A stretch of 51,953 nt of DNA from UBA668 sp043740085. Lineage in GTDB: Bacteria; Actinomycetota; Acidimicrobiia; Acidimicrobiales; Ilumatobacteraceae. The position numbers and the translations under genes are program-made. Below are positions 42,068-50,215 of the stretch, piece after piece. The DNA lies in contig JAYUCY010000055.1 in the NCBI GenBank assembly GCA_043740085.1, positions 1 to 51,953 on the forward strand. Reading direction: 5' to 3'. Positions within the stretch are counted from its first letter, which is position 1, and the number at the start of each line of letters is the position of its first letter. A model generated the notes under the pieces. That model did not search any database. It saw only the letters and a program-made list of their open reading frames with translations, and had not been told where the DNA came from.

Positions 42068-42616
42068 ATGGTGAACGTGGCTCGAAACAACGATCAATTG
42101 CTGCTGGGCGAGTGGGCGTGTCTCGGCATTCTCTACCCCGCGCCGAAACACGGTTTTGCGATCGCCGCGCGCCTGAAGCCGGGCGGCGACGTCGGTCGCG
42201 TGTGGTCGATGTCGCGGGCGTTGACCTACCGCTCGCTCGACCAATTGGCGGCGCGCGGTTACATCCAACCGGTTGGTGAGGAGCCGGGCATCGCCGGTGG
42301 CAACCGCACGATTCTTGCTGCCACGCGCATGGGGCGCGCACAACTTCGCAAGTGGCTCGCCACCCCGGTTGCCCACCTTCGGGACGTGCGCAGCGAACTA
42401 CTGCTGAAGCTGATCCTCGCCGACATCTGCGAGATCGACATCAGCAAGATGCTGGACGCGCAGCATGCACGCATTGCCCAGATGGCCGACGCAATTGCGA
42501 GCACCATCGAAGCGAACCCAAGTGATGTGGTGGCGCTGTGGCGTATCGAGTCTACGAACGCGGCACTCCGCTTCCTTGATCGTGTACCGCGAACGTGCGG
42601 ACAGCGACGTAGCTAG
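42068..42616 (+). CDS. PadR-family transcriptional regulator
   Basis: A 182-residue regulator. The N-terminal winged helix has GEWACLGILYPAPKHGFAIAARL, VWSMSRALTYRSLDQLAARGYIQPV and a beta wing with TILAATRMGRAQLRKWL, as in PadR proteins. A C-terminal helical dimerisation part follows (ELLLKLILADICEID). It directly follows modC and shares its strand, so it probably regulates or is co-expressed with molybdate uptake. It has no molybdate-binding domain, unlike ModE. Its 3' end overlaps the convergent next gene by four bases. Confidence 0.85.
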   Translation: MVNVARNNDQLLLGEWACLGILYPAPKHGFAIAARLKPGGDVGRVWSMSRALTYRSLDQLAARGYIQPVGEEPGIAGGNRTILAATRMGRAQLRKWLATPVAHLRDVRSELLLKLILADICEIDISKMLDAQHARIAQMADAIASTIEANPSDVVALWRIESTNAALRFLDRVPRTCGQRRS

Positions 42617-43155
42617 ACGGCGCGGCCGAGGAACTTGAGGAATTCGGTCTGCAGGTCGTCGCCTTCAGCTGGCTCGATCTTCGGGCCGAACACGCCAGGC
42701 ATACGGATCATGGCGTCCATCGGCTTGAGGCCCGAGTAGGCACCGGCGACGGCGTCCTGATCGAGTGCCTCGTCTCCGCCAACGGCGCGGGCCAGGTCCC
42801 AGGTGTGCACCAGCACGTCGGTGCACAAAATGCGTCCGATGAACTGCGCGGCGGGCTGCGGGCCGAATGGGCCCTGCACCATTGCGCTGAGGTCGGCAGT
42901 GGAGACGGCGCCGAGCGCGCGGTCGCGGGCGGCGTTCCAGGTTCCCGTCGGGTCGGCGGCATCGATGGCGACGGCTTCGCGACCGAGGCCGGTGACCAGT
43001 GTGTTCATCACGCCGACGACATGAGTAACCACATCGGTGGCTGTCCACTCGTCGCACGGTGCAGGGTTGCCCCAGCTGTCGGCCGGTGCAGCCTGCACGC
43101 GGGCGTCGAAGGAGTTGACGAGAGTGGTGTAGCGGTCGATCACTTCTTGGCTCAT
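42613..43155 (-). CDS. TIGR03086-family protein (DinB/mycothiol-type four-helix bundle)
   Basis: A 180-residue protein with PAPCDEWTATDVVTHVVGVMN, FIGRILCTDVLVHTWDLARAVG and ending LGRAV. These are the signatures of the TIGR03086 group, actinobacterial relatives of mycothiol-dependent maleylpyruvate isomerase N-terminal domains; the His residues in THVVG and VHTWD are metal-ligand candidates. The enzymatic role is unknown; a thiol-dependent transferase is possible. Confidence 0.85.
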   Translation of the reverse strand: MSQEVIDRYTTLVNSFDARVQAAPADSWGNPAPCDEWTATDVVTHVVGVMNTLVTGLGREAVAIDAADPTGTWNAARDRALGAVSTADLSAMVQGPFGPQPAAQFIGRILCTDVLVHTWDLARAVGGDEALDQDAVAGAYSGLKPMDAMIRMPGVFGPKIEPAEGDDLQTEFLKFLGRAV

Positions 43156-43223
43156 GCCCGCGAACGTACACCCTGTAGCGTGAGGCCACCTTTGCCGGTC
43201 GGGCCAGCTGCCCTCCGGCCCCA

Positions 43224-43307
43224 GCCCGGGTGGCGGAATTGGCAGACGCGGGGGGCTTAAACCCCCCTGAGGGAAACCTCATGTGGGTTCGAACCCCACC
43301 CCGGGCA
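43224..43307 (+). tRNA. tRNA-Leu (anticodon TAA)
   Basis: Acceptor stem GCCCGGG/CCCGGGC, D arm with TGGCGGAATTGGCAGACGC, anticodon stem GGGGG/CCCCC with loop CTTAAAC, a class II variable arm (TGAGGGAAACCTCA) and T arm GGGTTCGAACCCC. The loop anticodon TAA reads UUA (Leu). The discriminator A at 43307 is followed by CTG, so CCA is not encoded, unlike the tRNA-Gln in this window. It marks the start of the accessory region. Confidence 0.95.
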
Positions 43308-43426
43308 CTGAATATAACCAGCAGGAGTTCATCGAAGATCTCGCGCCGCCTTCCGGGTTGTCGCAAGCTGCACGATTCCTGCACGGCCCTTTAACATCAG
43401 CGGAAATCGGACGTGTTCGGTGTCGC

Positions 43427-43620
43427 CCGCCAGTGGCAATGGGCCCACCTTGAAGTGAGTTCCGCCAGTGCGATGGGACCACCTGTCCGCCAGTGATGGG
43501 ACCAACCCGGGGGTCCGTCAGTTCGGTGCTGTCACGGGTGAGCATCGCCGCCGCTCCTGTTGACAGCTGGAGAGGCGGCGATGGCATTCCGGGAGGTTCC
43601 GATGTTCGAGGTCCGGCGAC
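43427..43620 (+). mobile_element. Remnant of an IS21-family element (left end and start of istA)
   Basis: Three related terminal repeats, CCGCCAGTGGCAATGGGCCC (43427), TCCGCCAGTGCGATGGGACC (43461) and TCCGCCAGTGATGGGACC (43486), are the repeated end sequences typical of IS21-family elements. They are followed at 43581 by an ATG starting MAFREVPMFEVR, the usual start of actinobacterial IstA transposases. The reading frame then departs from the transposase sequence at once. No istB or right end is seen. The rest of the element is lost. Confidence 0.6.
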
Positions 43621-44117
43621 GACACAGTTCGCTCGCGACCCCGACGAGTTCACCACCTCGAAGCGGATCCGATCCCCTGAGGTCTGGAGGTTGTCGCCTT
43701 GCTCGAGGAGAACCCGCCGGGTACCGAACCGTCCCGAGCGTCGAGTTCGGTCGCCAGTTCATCGACTGCTCAATGTGAGCCAATCTTCGGCGGTGGTGAC
43801 CCATGAGCGGCTCGATCCTCGAGGAGCACGGCGACGAAGCGGGCAGTGAGCAACGCGAGTGTCCGAGTTACTCCTCCGCCAACGCGGCAAGAAGAGCCAC
43901 CCGAACCATGTCCGGTTTGGCGAACAACTCCTGGTTGATGGCGTAGGGCGCGGCGCCGGTTGCCGTTTGCAGACGGCGAGGGAAGCCACGGATGTTCAGT
44001 CGGTGAGGGCCTGGCGGAGCAAGCCCACCCGTGCTGGGCGAGCCGATCAGCCGAGGCATGTGCCGTCGGTCAAGGCGACACAGTTCTCATTGATGTTGAG
44101 GTGGCAGGTGCAGCCGG
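43621..44117. other. Decayed region between the IS21 remnant and the FAD oxidoreductase
   Basis: No intact gene. The plus-strand frame around 43620-43760 (ARDPDEFTTSKRIRSPEVWR) and the minus-strand frame 43868-44059 (ending AINQELFAKPDMVRVALLAALAEE) look like protein fragments but I recognise neither. Composition is like the neighbours. It is probably rubble from insertion and deletion next to tRNA-Leu. Confidence 0.5.
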
Positions 44118-45386
44118 TCACGCAGCCGGCGGAATTCCTCGATGACCAGCCGACGCGCGTTGATCCAAGTAGCCGTGGAGATGCGCGGCGAGGTCATTGG
44201 TGTCTTGCGCTGCGCCGTGGATGAAGCTCGATCCTCGCCGTCGAAGAAGGTGTGCACCGAGCAGGTACATCCCCGGTGCGGCATCCACGATGCCGCCATC
44301 GTGCCGCACGCGGCCTTTGCGGTCGAGGACCGGGACATGCAACCAGGAGTAGTCAGGGCGGTAGCCCGTCGCCCAGATCACAGTTTTGATTCCCTGGCGA
44401 CGGAGGTCGATCGCCAGTGAGGGCGCGGTGCTCGAGCGGGTCAACTCGAACCGCTGCGGTGCGTCAACTCCTTGAAGGTCGACCTCCAGTGCCCAATCGT
44501 CAAGTCGACCCAGCAGGCGATTCATCTTGAGGTCGGCCAGGAGGCACGTGTTCACTAGGCCACCGGAGAACAGGGCGACACCGTCGCGGATCGAGCAGAG
44601 TCGCCCGACCATCTGGACCCCCAGATCATCAAGTGTGTTGAGATCGATCGATCGGTGCTCCGGTGTTCCGATGAGCTGCGGTGAGGGCAGGTGGCGTGCG
44701 CGGATGAGGTCATCGACTTCGTCGTATCGCTCGTCGTGGATGCCGGCTGCGTTCATCCACCATTGGATGTCGCGCCCGCGATAGGACCTCGGCAACCGGG
44801 CGTGCTCGCCGACCGCGATGGTGACCGCCCGCCCGGTATGGCGGATCTCCTCGGCGAGCTGGACCCCGCTCGCCGAGGCGCCGACCACCAGCACGCCACC
44901 GTCGCCGAGATCGTCCGGGCGTCGGTATGTCATCGGCGTCAGCATCTGGATGCCTGCGGGGACAGCCGCAGCGATTGCCGGCACGTTGGCGATGTTGCAG
45001 GCGCCGCTGGCCAGCACGACGGTGGCGCAGTTCCACACCTCGTCGTGAGTGCTCACTCGGTAGCCACCGTTCGCGATTTCGACACTGGTGACCGTCATCC
45101 TGGAACGCACTGGCGCGTCGATCGCTGTGGCGTAGTCGGAGATGAAGTTAACGACCTCTGCCACGGACATGTAGCCGTCGGGATCGCCACCGGCATGGTG
45201 CATGCCGGGCAGCTGGCTCTGCCAGTTCGGTGTGAGCAGACGAAGGGAGTCCCAGCGCTCGGTCCGCCATGAGTTCGCCACCTCGCCGCGTTCGAGGACC
45301 ACGTGGTCGATGGATCGCTGAGTGAGGCGGCGACTCATGGCGAGCCCCGCGTGACCGGCCCCGATGACGACCGTCGTGGTTTCCAT
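44118..45386 (-). CDS. FAD/NAD(P)-dependent oxidoreductase, flavin monooxygenase-like (CzcO/YUC type)
   Basis: This 422-residue protein has an N-terminal FAD-binding loop VIGAGHAGLAMSRRL, followed by ERGEVANSWRTERWDSLRLLTPNW, characteristic of class B flavoprotein monooxygenase relatives. A second nucleotide-binding loop VLVVGASASGVQLAEEI is at about residue 170, and a late IWATGYRPDYSWL motif is present. It should oxidise a small organic substrate using NAD(P)H and oxygen; the substrate is unknown. It is the last gene of the tetR operon, 17 bases after the OsmC stop. A GTG one codon upstream (45389) is an alternative start. Confidence 0.88.
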   Translation of the reverse strand: METTTVVIGAGHAGLAMSRRLTQRSIDHVVLERGEVANSWRTERWDSLRLLTPNWQSQLPGMHHAGGDPDGYMSVAEVVNFISDYATAIDAPVRSRMTVTSVEIANGGYRVSTHDEVWNCATVVLASGACNIANVPAIAAAVPAGIQMLTPMTYRRPDDLGDGGVLVVGASASGVQLAEEIRHTGRAVTIAVGEHARLPRSYRGRDIQWWMNAAGIHDERYDEVDDLIRARHLPSPQLIGTPEHRSIDLNTLDDLGVQMVGRLCSIRDGVALFSGGLVNTCLLADLKMNRLLGRLDDWALEVDLQGVDAPQRFELTRSSTAPSLAIDLRRQGIKTVIWATGYRPDYSWLHVPVLDRKGRVRHDGGIVDAAPGMYLLGAHLLRRRGSSFIHGAAQDTNDLAAHLHGYLDQRASAGHRGIPPAA

Positions 45387-45403
45387 CACGTGGAGCAGCT
45401 CGG

Positions 45404-45964
45404 TCAGCTGACGTGAACGGTCACGTTGGTCGGGTTGGTGACGATGTCGAACACCGCTGACCGCTTCTGCGACTGAGCGACCAGTGCAGCGATCTCATCG
45501 GCAGAAGCGTCTGCATCGATGTCGAAGCGAACTTCGATGCCGTTGAACCCGTTGCGGATGTCCGGGTCGCCGCCGAGGATGCCGAGGACGTTCATGTTGC
45601 CCTCGACGGTGGCCGTGACCGCGTTCAGCTGGATCCGGCGGTTCTGGGCCACTGCGGCAACGCCGGCTGTCAGGCAGCTGGCCAGTGCTGCGAGAAGATG
45701 TTCCGTCGGTGTCGCGCCGCGGTCCTCGGACGCGAAGCACTCGGGGTGATCTGCGTCGAAGGTGAAGATGGTCTTGTGGTGATGGTCTTCGCCGAGGCCC
45801 GAGAAGCCGTCCACTGTCGATCGGCTGTACGTGCCGTTCACCCAGGAGCAGGTGGCGCGGAAGGTGAACTCGGCCGCCTCGGGGGCGTTGACGAGCGCGT
45901 CGCGAGCACCGATGAGCGCCTCGCTGTTCACACCGTTGTCGACGGGGTTGTGGGTCATGGTCAT
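45404..45964 (-). CDS. OsmC family protein
   Basis: A 186-residue protein with the OsmC fold: HPECFASEDRGATPTEHLLAALASCLTAGVAAVAQNRRIQLN holds the second Cys (ASC) on the long central helix, and the Cys and Glu positions fit a peroxide-reducing or thioester-hydrolysing active site. A first Cys occurs in FRATCSWV and ECFAS. VEGNMNVLGILGGDPDIRNGFNGIEVRFDIDAD resembles the YhfA-type branch. AAGGAA lies upstream of the ATG. This is the second OsmC gene of the operon. Confidence 0.88.
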   Translation of the reverse strand: MTMTHNPVDNGVNSEALIGARDALVNAPEAAEFTFRATCSWVNGTYSRSTVDGFSGLGEDHHHKTIFTFDADHPECFASEDRGATPTEHLLAALASCLTAGVAAVAQNRRIQLNAVTATVEGNMNVLGILGGDPDIRNGFNGIEVRFDIDADASADEIAALVAQSQKRSAVFDIVTNPTNVTVHVS

Positions 45965-45989
45965 GGGATGTTCCTTTCTTCGTTGGTGT

Positions 45990-46817
45990 TCAGATCTGTT
46001 GTTCTGGGCGACGTGCTGATGCGATGACGAACTCTCCGGGAACGCCGTAGCCGCCACCACGTTTGAAGTCGGCGAGCGAGGCGAGGTACTCCGAGTGGGC
46101 GGAACGACGGGCGTCGTCGTCGAACCTGGAAGCGGCGAGCGCGACAGGCCCTCCCAGAAAGGCCGCGCCGAGCGCAGCCTCGTCGTTCGGGTATTGGAGG
46201 TCCACCGACAACCGCGACTCAGCGATGTCAACGAACCCGGAAACCGCGAGCACCGTGGAGAGCGCGCCGGCCGCACCGAGGGCGAAGAACATCGGGCAGA
46301 CGTCGGACGTGACGCGAGCGCCGACAATGGGGAACAGTTCCGCCCATCCGCAGTTGCGGCGTTCACCCCAGACGGACACGATTGCCCGTCCGCCTGGCTT
46401 CAACACGCGGAAGAGTTCTCGTACGGCGGCGAGTGGGTCCGGGACGTACATCAACCCGAGCGAGCACAACGCGACATCGAACGTCTGCTCGGTCCGCAGA
46501 TCTTCTGCGTCGCAGCACAACAGCGCGACGTTCGATGGACCGTTCTCCGCCAATTTGGCTGCGAGGCCGTCGATCATCTTCTGCGAGAGGTCGGTCGCCA
46601 GGAGGCGACCATCGGGCTCGATCTTCGCGGCCGCGGGCAATGTGACCAATCCCGTCCCGCACGCGACGTCGATTACGTCTTCACCCGGTGCGAGGTCGGC
46701 AGTTGCCAGCACGAGATCGATCGCAGGTTGCAGCTGGTGTTGCCAGTAGCGCTCGTAAAAGGTCGATGCTCGGTCCCAACCCTGTCGCTGGACCCATCGT
46801 TGCAGCTTCGCTTCCAT
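45990..46817 (-). CDS. Class I SAM-dependent methyltransferase
   Basis: A 275-residue methyltransferase. FYERYWQHQLQPAIDLVL begins the fold, VIDVACGTGLVTLPAA is the SAM loop, LLATDLSQKMIDGL holds the acidic ribose ligand, and FDVALCSLGLMYVPDPLAAVRELFRVLKPGGRAIVSVWG is the usual post-motif. It resembles UbiE/COQ5-type enzymes. The substrate is unknown. The ATG lies one base after the stop of the preceding OsmC gene, so the two are tightly coupled. Confidence 0.88.
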   Translation of the reverse strand: MEAKLQRWVQRQGWDRASTFYERYWQHQLQPAIDLVLATADLAPGEDVIDVACGTGLVTLPAAAKIEPDGRLLATDLSQKMIDGLAAKLAENGPSNVALLCCDAEDLRTEQTFDVALCSLGLMYVPDPLAAVRELFRVLKPGGRAIVSVWGERRNCGWAELFPIVGARVTSDVCPMFFALGAAGALSTVLAVSGFVDIAESRLSVDLQYPNDEAALGAAFLGGPVALAASRFDDDARRSAHSEYLASLADFKRGGGYGVPGEFVIASARRPEQQI

Positions 46818-46818
46818 T

Positions 46819-47415
46819 TCAGACTGCGACTGTTCGTATCGAGATCGTGCGGTGAAGACGGTTGCACCGAGCGAACACGTCGAGCAGCGGACTGAGACGG
46901 TCACCTTCCTCGATGAGGCGGTGCACGTTTGCTACGGGTGCGGGACTCTCGATCTCGACGTGGTAGCGCACGTCCGCGAACCCCGCAGGTGCGTTCGTGG
47001 TCGGCAGCAGCAAACCGGCGAGCTCGGAGTCCGTCTCGACCGTGACGCAGATCGAGGTCAGCTCCACGCCATGTTTCGCCGCGCGCAGCTTGTACCCCAT
47101 CGCCAGACAACTTCCGAGTGCAGCGCGCACGAGAACACCGGGCGAGGGTGCGCTGGCGGTGCCACCGAGTGCGGCCGGCAGATCCGTTCGGATGATCGAG
47201 TCACCTTCCTCGGTCGAGCAACGGAGTCCGGCTTGCAGCCTGGTCACGCACTGGTTCGTCGTATGACCGAAGTCGGATTTGCTGCCGAGCAGCCGCTCCA
47301 GTCGTTCGAGTGAACTGGCGACCGTCCTCCCGGGCGGTTGCTCGGAATCGGGCACATCATTGGTCGGTCGATCGACCGAGATTGACGAGGAGGATGTGGT
47401 GCTGCTGGGTGGCAT
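46819..47415 (-). CDS. OsmC-like protein (first of two in the operon)
   Basis: A 198-residue protein. The first 45 residues are Ser/Thr/Pro-rich. The OsmC-type core has TTNQCVTRLQAGLRCSTEEGDSIIRTDLPAALGG, then PSPGVLVRAALGSCLAMGYKLRAAKHGVELTSICVTVETDSE, with the conserved Cys in ALGSC on the central helix. It is more distant from the other OsmC protein of this operon than usual paralogues would be, so it was probably not made by a recent duplication. GAGGAG lies upstream of the ATG. The coding sequence contains a perfect 16-base palindrome related to the tetR operator. Confidence 0.8.
   Translation of the reverse strand: MPPSSTTSSSSISVDRPTNDVPDSEQPPGRTVASSLERLERLLGSKSDFGHTTNQCVTRLQAGLRCSTEEGDSIIRTDLPAALGGTASAPSPGVLVRAALGSCLAMGYKLRAAKHGVELTSICVTVETDSELAGLLLPTTNAPAGFADVRYHVEIESPAPVANVHRLIEEGDRLSPLLDVFARCNRLHRTISIRTVAV
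47364..47379. promoter_or_regulatory. Palindrome inside the first OsmC gene, related to the tetR operator
   Basis: TCGGTCGATCGACCGA is a perfect 16-base palindrome about 36 bases into the OsmC-like gene. It shares the core TCGGTCGATCGA with the near-palindrome upstream of tetR. It could be a second repressor-binding site, or coincidence within codons for Ser-Val-Asp-Arg. Confidence 0.45.
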
Positions 47416-47441
47416 GGTTGGCTCCTCGGAGAAGACGGCGA

Positions 47442-49565
47442 TTACAGCAGTTGCGCGATGATGGCCGCAGCCCGAGCCGCACCGTCGGTCTCGACATCGC
47501 GGCCTGTGGTCGGGCGGCCGATGTCGGCGGCGATGAGGCTGGCCACGTGGTCGGGGTGGAAGTTCTGGTACTCGACGAGGCGGCCGGCACCGTAGCGGTC
47601 CAGCCGCGCCCGCACGTGGAAGTTCTGTTCGAAGTGGTTGCGCAGTGGCACGTAGATGAACGGCACCTTGCACGCCGTCAGTTCCATGGTCGTGGTGAGC
47701 CCGCCCTGCACGATGGCGTAGTCGGCCACCGCGAGGTGTCGGTAGAGGCGGTCGACGTATGGCCGGTATTCCACCCCGTCAACACGGGGCAGGGACGCGG
47801 GGTCGATCCGTGGTCCGGTGACGACAACGAACCGGAGACCTTCAACCGCGCGACGGGCCGCGGGAACGGCAGCGACGACCCGTCGCAGCAGATTGCCGCC
47901 GACGCCGGAGCCACCGACGGTGACCAGGCAGATCTTCTCGTCGGCCCGATATCCGAACTCAGCTCGAACCGCTTCACGGCGACCGAGGAGTTTCGGGTCG
48001 AAGCCGGTGACATATCCTGCGAACTCATAGTGCTGTTCCGTCCACTCCCGGATCAACGGCAAGTCGGGGCCGAACCGGTCGGGAACGATGTCATCGGGAT
48101 TGCCGACAAAGATGGCTTTGTCGCGGATGCGACCGTAACGCTCGATTTGCTCGATCATCTCCGCGTTGTAGTCAGCGGCAACGAAGGCCTCTCGTTCACC
48201 ACGGCCGGGCATCGGCAGATAGCCGACGAAGTCGGTCAACCACGCATAGGCGGTCTTCTTCAGATCTGGGTTCTCATGCAGGTGGTAATCCAGCTCCCAC
48301 GACTCGTCGCCAATGACGAGGTCGTAGTCACCTTGGCTGAGGACTTCATCGCAGATCATGAAGTTGGCGACCTGGATCTCGTCCATGTCTCGCAGGGTCT
48401 GGAACACAGCGAGATCGTGCTCGCCGGCTTCCGATTCGATGTGCGCCGATTCGTTGGCCATCAGCGCGGAGGCGGGATGGACAGCTTCGCCTGCCGCAGC
48501 CAGCACGCGCGTGACCGGGTCCTGGGCGAGCCATTCGATCTGGAGGTCCGGGTGGAGCAGGCGCAGTTCTTGGCAGATCGCGACATCTCGGCGGGCGTGA
48601 CCCAGGCCGATTGGGGACGAGATCATCAGTGCCTTCTTCGGACGGTTGCTCGCGCGATGCCAATGGCGAGGGGATCGCGCGCGGCGGTAGGTGCGGTCTG
48701 CGAAGTCCTTGATCGCGTTATTGACACGAACCGGGTATCGGGCATTGGGGAGGTGTCCCGCCCCCTCCATCGTCATCAATTCTGCGTGCGGGATCCGCTT
48801 GTGCAGGTTCAGAGCGCTTTGGAAGCTGACCACACGGTCATCGGTGCCGTGCATGATCAGTACAGGCATGCGAAGCGCAGCGACGGCGGACTTGAGCTCC
48901 TCATGCGCGATCTGCGGCTGGGCTTCCCACGCGAGCGCAATCAACTCGCCCTCGGTCTCCATCGCCCACGCCGTCGCATCATCCCACGCCTTGGTCGAAT
49001 GGGGATCCGAACAGCACTCCTCGAAGAAGAACCCCACGAAGTCGGACCAATTCGAGCGCCAGTAGTGCAGGTTGTACTTTTCCCACGCTTGTGGGTCCTC
49101 GACCGGTTCGAACATCCCGGAGAAGCTCGCTGCGCGAGCAGGCTCGTACGCGACCCACGGGTGCGTCGCGGCAATCGCAATGACACCATCGATGCGCTCC
49201 GGGTGGAACGCGCCGAGCATGACCGCGAGTTCGCCACCACGCGACAACCCCACCACGAGAGCCGTCGCCGTGTCCGTGGCGTCGAGCACAGCAATCGCGT
49301 CGGCGAGTTGCTCACGATCCCCATATCGATCGCCGTCGTACACCCGGCTGGACTTGCCGTTCCCGACGGCATCGTACGTGACGACGCGGTAATGACGGGA
49401 GAGAAACGGGATCATCAACTTCCAATGACGCGAGTGGATGATCTGCCATGTCTGCGCCAGGAGCAGCGTCGGCGCCTGGCTCTCCGGCCCCTCGTAGACC
49501 TCGAAGTAGATGTCCGCACCGGCCCTGTGCGCGACGCCGGCCCGATCGGGAAGTCGCGCTCTCAT
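47442..49565 (-). CDS. Fusion of an alpha/beta hydrolase and a MurG-like glycosyltransferase
   Basis: A single 707-residue chain with two enzymes. Residues 1-290 are an alpha/beta hydrolase: nucleophile Ser108 in VGLSRGGELAV, Asp in MHGTDDRVV (about 242), His271 in GAGHLPN. A basic linker (about 293-310) leads to residues 311-707, a GT-B glycosyltransferase: SSPIGLGHARRDVAICQELR at the acceptor side and VTVGGSGVGG (549-558), YVDRLYRHLAVADYAIVQGGLTTTMELTACKVPFIYVP as the sugar-nucleotide half. The chain may attach a sugar and hydrolyse an ester in the same pathway. The ATG overlaps the tetR stop (ATGA) and has GGAGGAG upstream. Confidence 0.88.
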   Translation of the reverse strand: MRARLPDRAGVAHRAGADIYFEVYEGPESQAPTLLLAQTWQIIHSRHWKLMIPFLSRHYRVVTYDAVGNGKSSRVYDGDRYGDREQLADAIAVLDATDTATALVVGLSRGGELAVMLGAFHPERIDGVIAIAATHPWVAYEPARAASFSGMFEPVEDPQAWEKYNLHYWRSNWSDFVGFFFEECCSDPHSTKAWDDATAWAMETEGELIALAWEAQPQIAHEELKSAVAALRMPVLIMHGTDDRVVSFQSALNLHKRIPHAELMTMEGAGHLPNARYPVRVNNAIKDFADRTYRRARSPRHWHRASNRPKKALMISSPIGLGHARRDVAICQELRLLHPDLQIEWLAQDPVTRVLAAAGEAVHPASALMANESAHIESEAGEHDLAVFQTLRDMDEIQVANFMICDEVLSQGDYDLVIGDESWELDYHLHENPDLKKTAYAWLTDFVGYLPMPGRGEREAFVAADYNAEMIEQIERYGRIRDKAIFVGNPDDIVPDRFGPDLPLIREWTEQHYEFAGYVTGFDPKLLGRREAVRAEFGYRADEKICLVTVGGSGVGGNLLRRVVAAVPAARRAVEGLRFVVVTGPRIDPASLPRVDGVEYRPYVDRLYRHLAVADYAIVQGGLTTTMELTACKVPFIYVPLRNHFEQNFHVRARLDRYGAGRLVEYQNFHPDHVASLIAADIGRPTTGRDVETDGAARAAAIIAQLL

Positions 49566-50173
49566 CGCGACTCCTCCGCAAGCCGCAGAACGTCTCCCAC
49601 GCGCCGCAGTGCGGCCCTCATCGGGAGCTGGTCACCGTCGAGCTCGAGCAACACCAGCGACTCGGCCCCCAGAAACGCAGACGCCACAAGAGCGACGACC
49701 TCGAGTGGCGTGAACGGCCCGAAGTCGACTCCCGCCACTGCTGCGGCGTCCACGACATCCTTCAGCACGCGAAACCAACTGGCAAGCACCTCGCCAACGG
49801 CCGCTCGAACATCGGGCGAGCTCCAGCCGGCAGCCATCATCTCCTGCAGCACCCGGACGTAGCCGGATGCGAGGTCGTCTTCCAGATAGTCGCAAGACAG
49901 ATCCCAGCGAACCGACAACGGCACATCCAGCGTGAACATCTGGGCCTGCCGTCGCACCAGCGAAGCGTTCTCCGCCGCCAGCATCGCCAGAATCAGTTGC
50001 TCCTTGGATCCGAAGTGATAATGGATCTGCGACAGCGGAACCCCCGCTGCCTCGGCCACCTTGCGGGTAGAAAACGCCGCGAACCCAGCGTCCAGGAGCG
50101 CCCGTCGTGCCGCCGCCAAGATCTGCTGCGCTGTCGAAGTCGTGGTGGTACTGCTCGGGCTGTTTGGTGCCAC
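49562..50173 (-). CDS. TetR-family repressor, probable regulator of the operon
   Basis: A 203-residue TetR protein. The N-terminal helix-turn-helix reads QQILAAARRALLDAGFAAFSTRKVAEAAGVPLSQIHYHFGSKEQLILAML, a textbook TetR DNA-binding domain. The C-terminal two-thirds is a helical ligand-binding domain. The GTG at 50173 is chosen because GGAGG sits five bases upstream and because longer starts would include the palindrome at 50194-50215. Its stop overlaps the start of the fusion gene by ATGA, so the repressor is the first gene of the operon it probably controls. Confidence 0.92.
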   Translation of the reverse strand: MAPNSPSSTTTTSTAQQILAAARRALLDAGFAAFSTRKVAEAAGVPLSQIHYHFGSKEQLILAMLAAENASLVRRQAQMFTLDVPLSVRWDLSCDYLEDDLASGYVRVLQEMMAAGWSSPDVRAAVGEVLASWFRVLKDVVDAAAVAGVDFGPFTPLEVVALVASAFLGAESLVLLELDGDQLPMRAALRRVGDVLRLAEESR

Positions 50174-50193
50174 GGTAGCCTCCCGGCCAGTCG

Positions 50194-50215
50194 TTCGGTC
50201 GATCGATCGACTGAA
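50194..50215. promoter_or_regulatory. Near-perfect palindrome upstream of tetR (probable operator)
   Basis: TTCGGTCGATCGATCGACTGAA is palindromic at ten of eleven base pairs and lies 21 bases upstream of the tetR GTG. Its core GTCGATCGATCGAC is perfect. Length and symmetry fit a TetR dimer site. It lies where the operon promoter should be. Confidence 0.65.

Noticed and set aside
43868..44059. Small minus-strand gene after the IS21 remnant
   Set aside because: The C-terminal stretch looks protein-like, but there is no ribosome site, no recognisable family, and the surroundings are decayed. It is reported only as part of the gene-free region.
47310..49862. Plus-strand open frame of 850 residues opposite the hydrolase-glycosyltransferase fusion
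   Set aside because: The minus-strand frame has two sets of catalytic motifs and operon overlaps. The plus-strand frame has none and runs across the boundaries of three genes.
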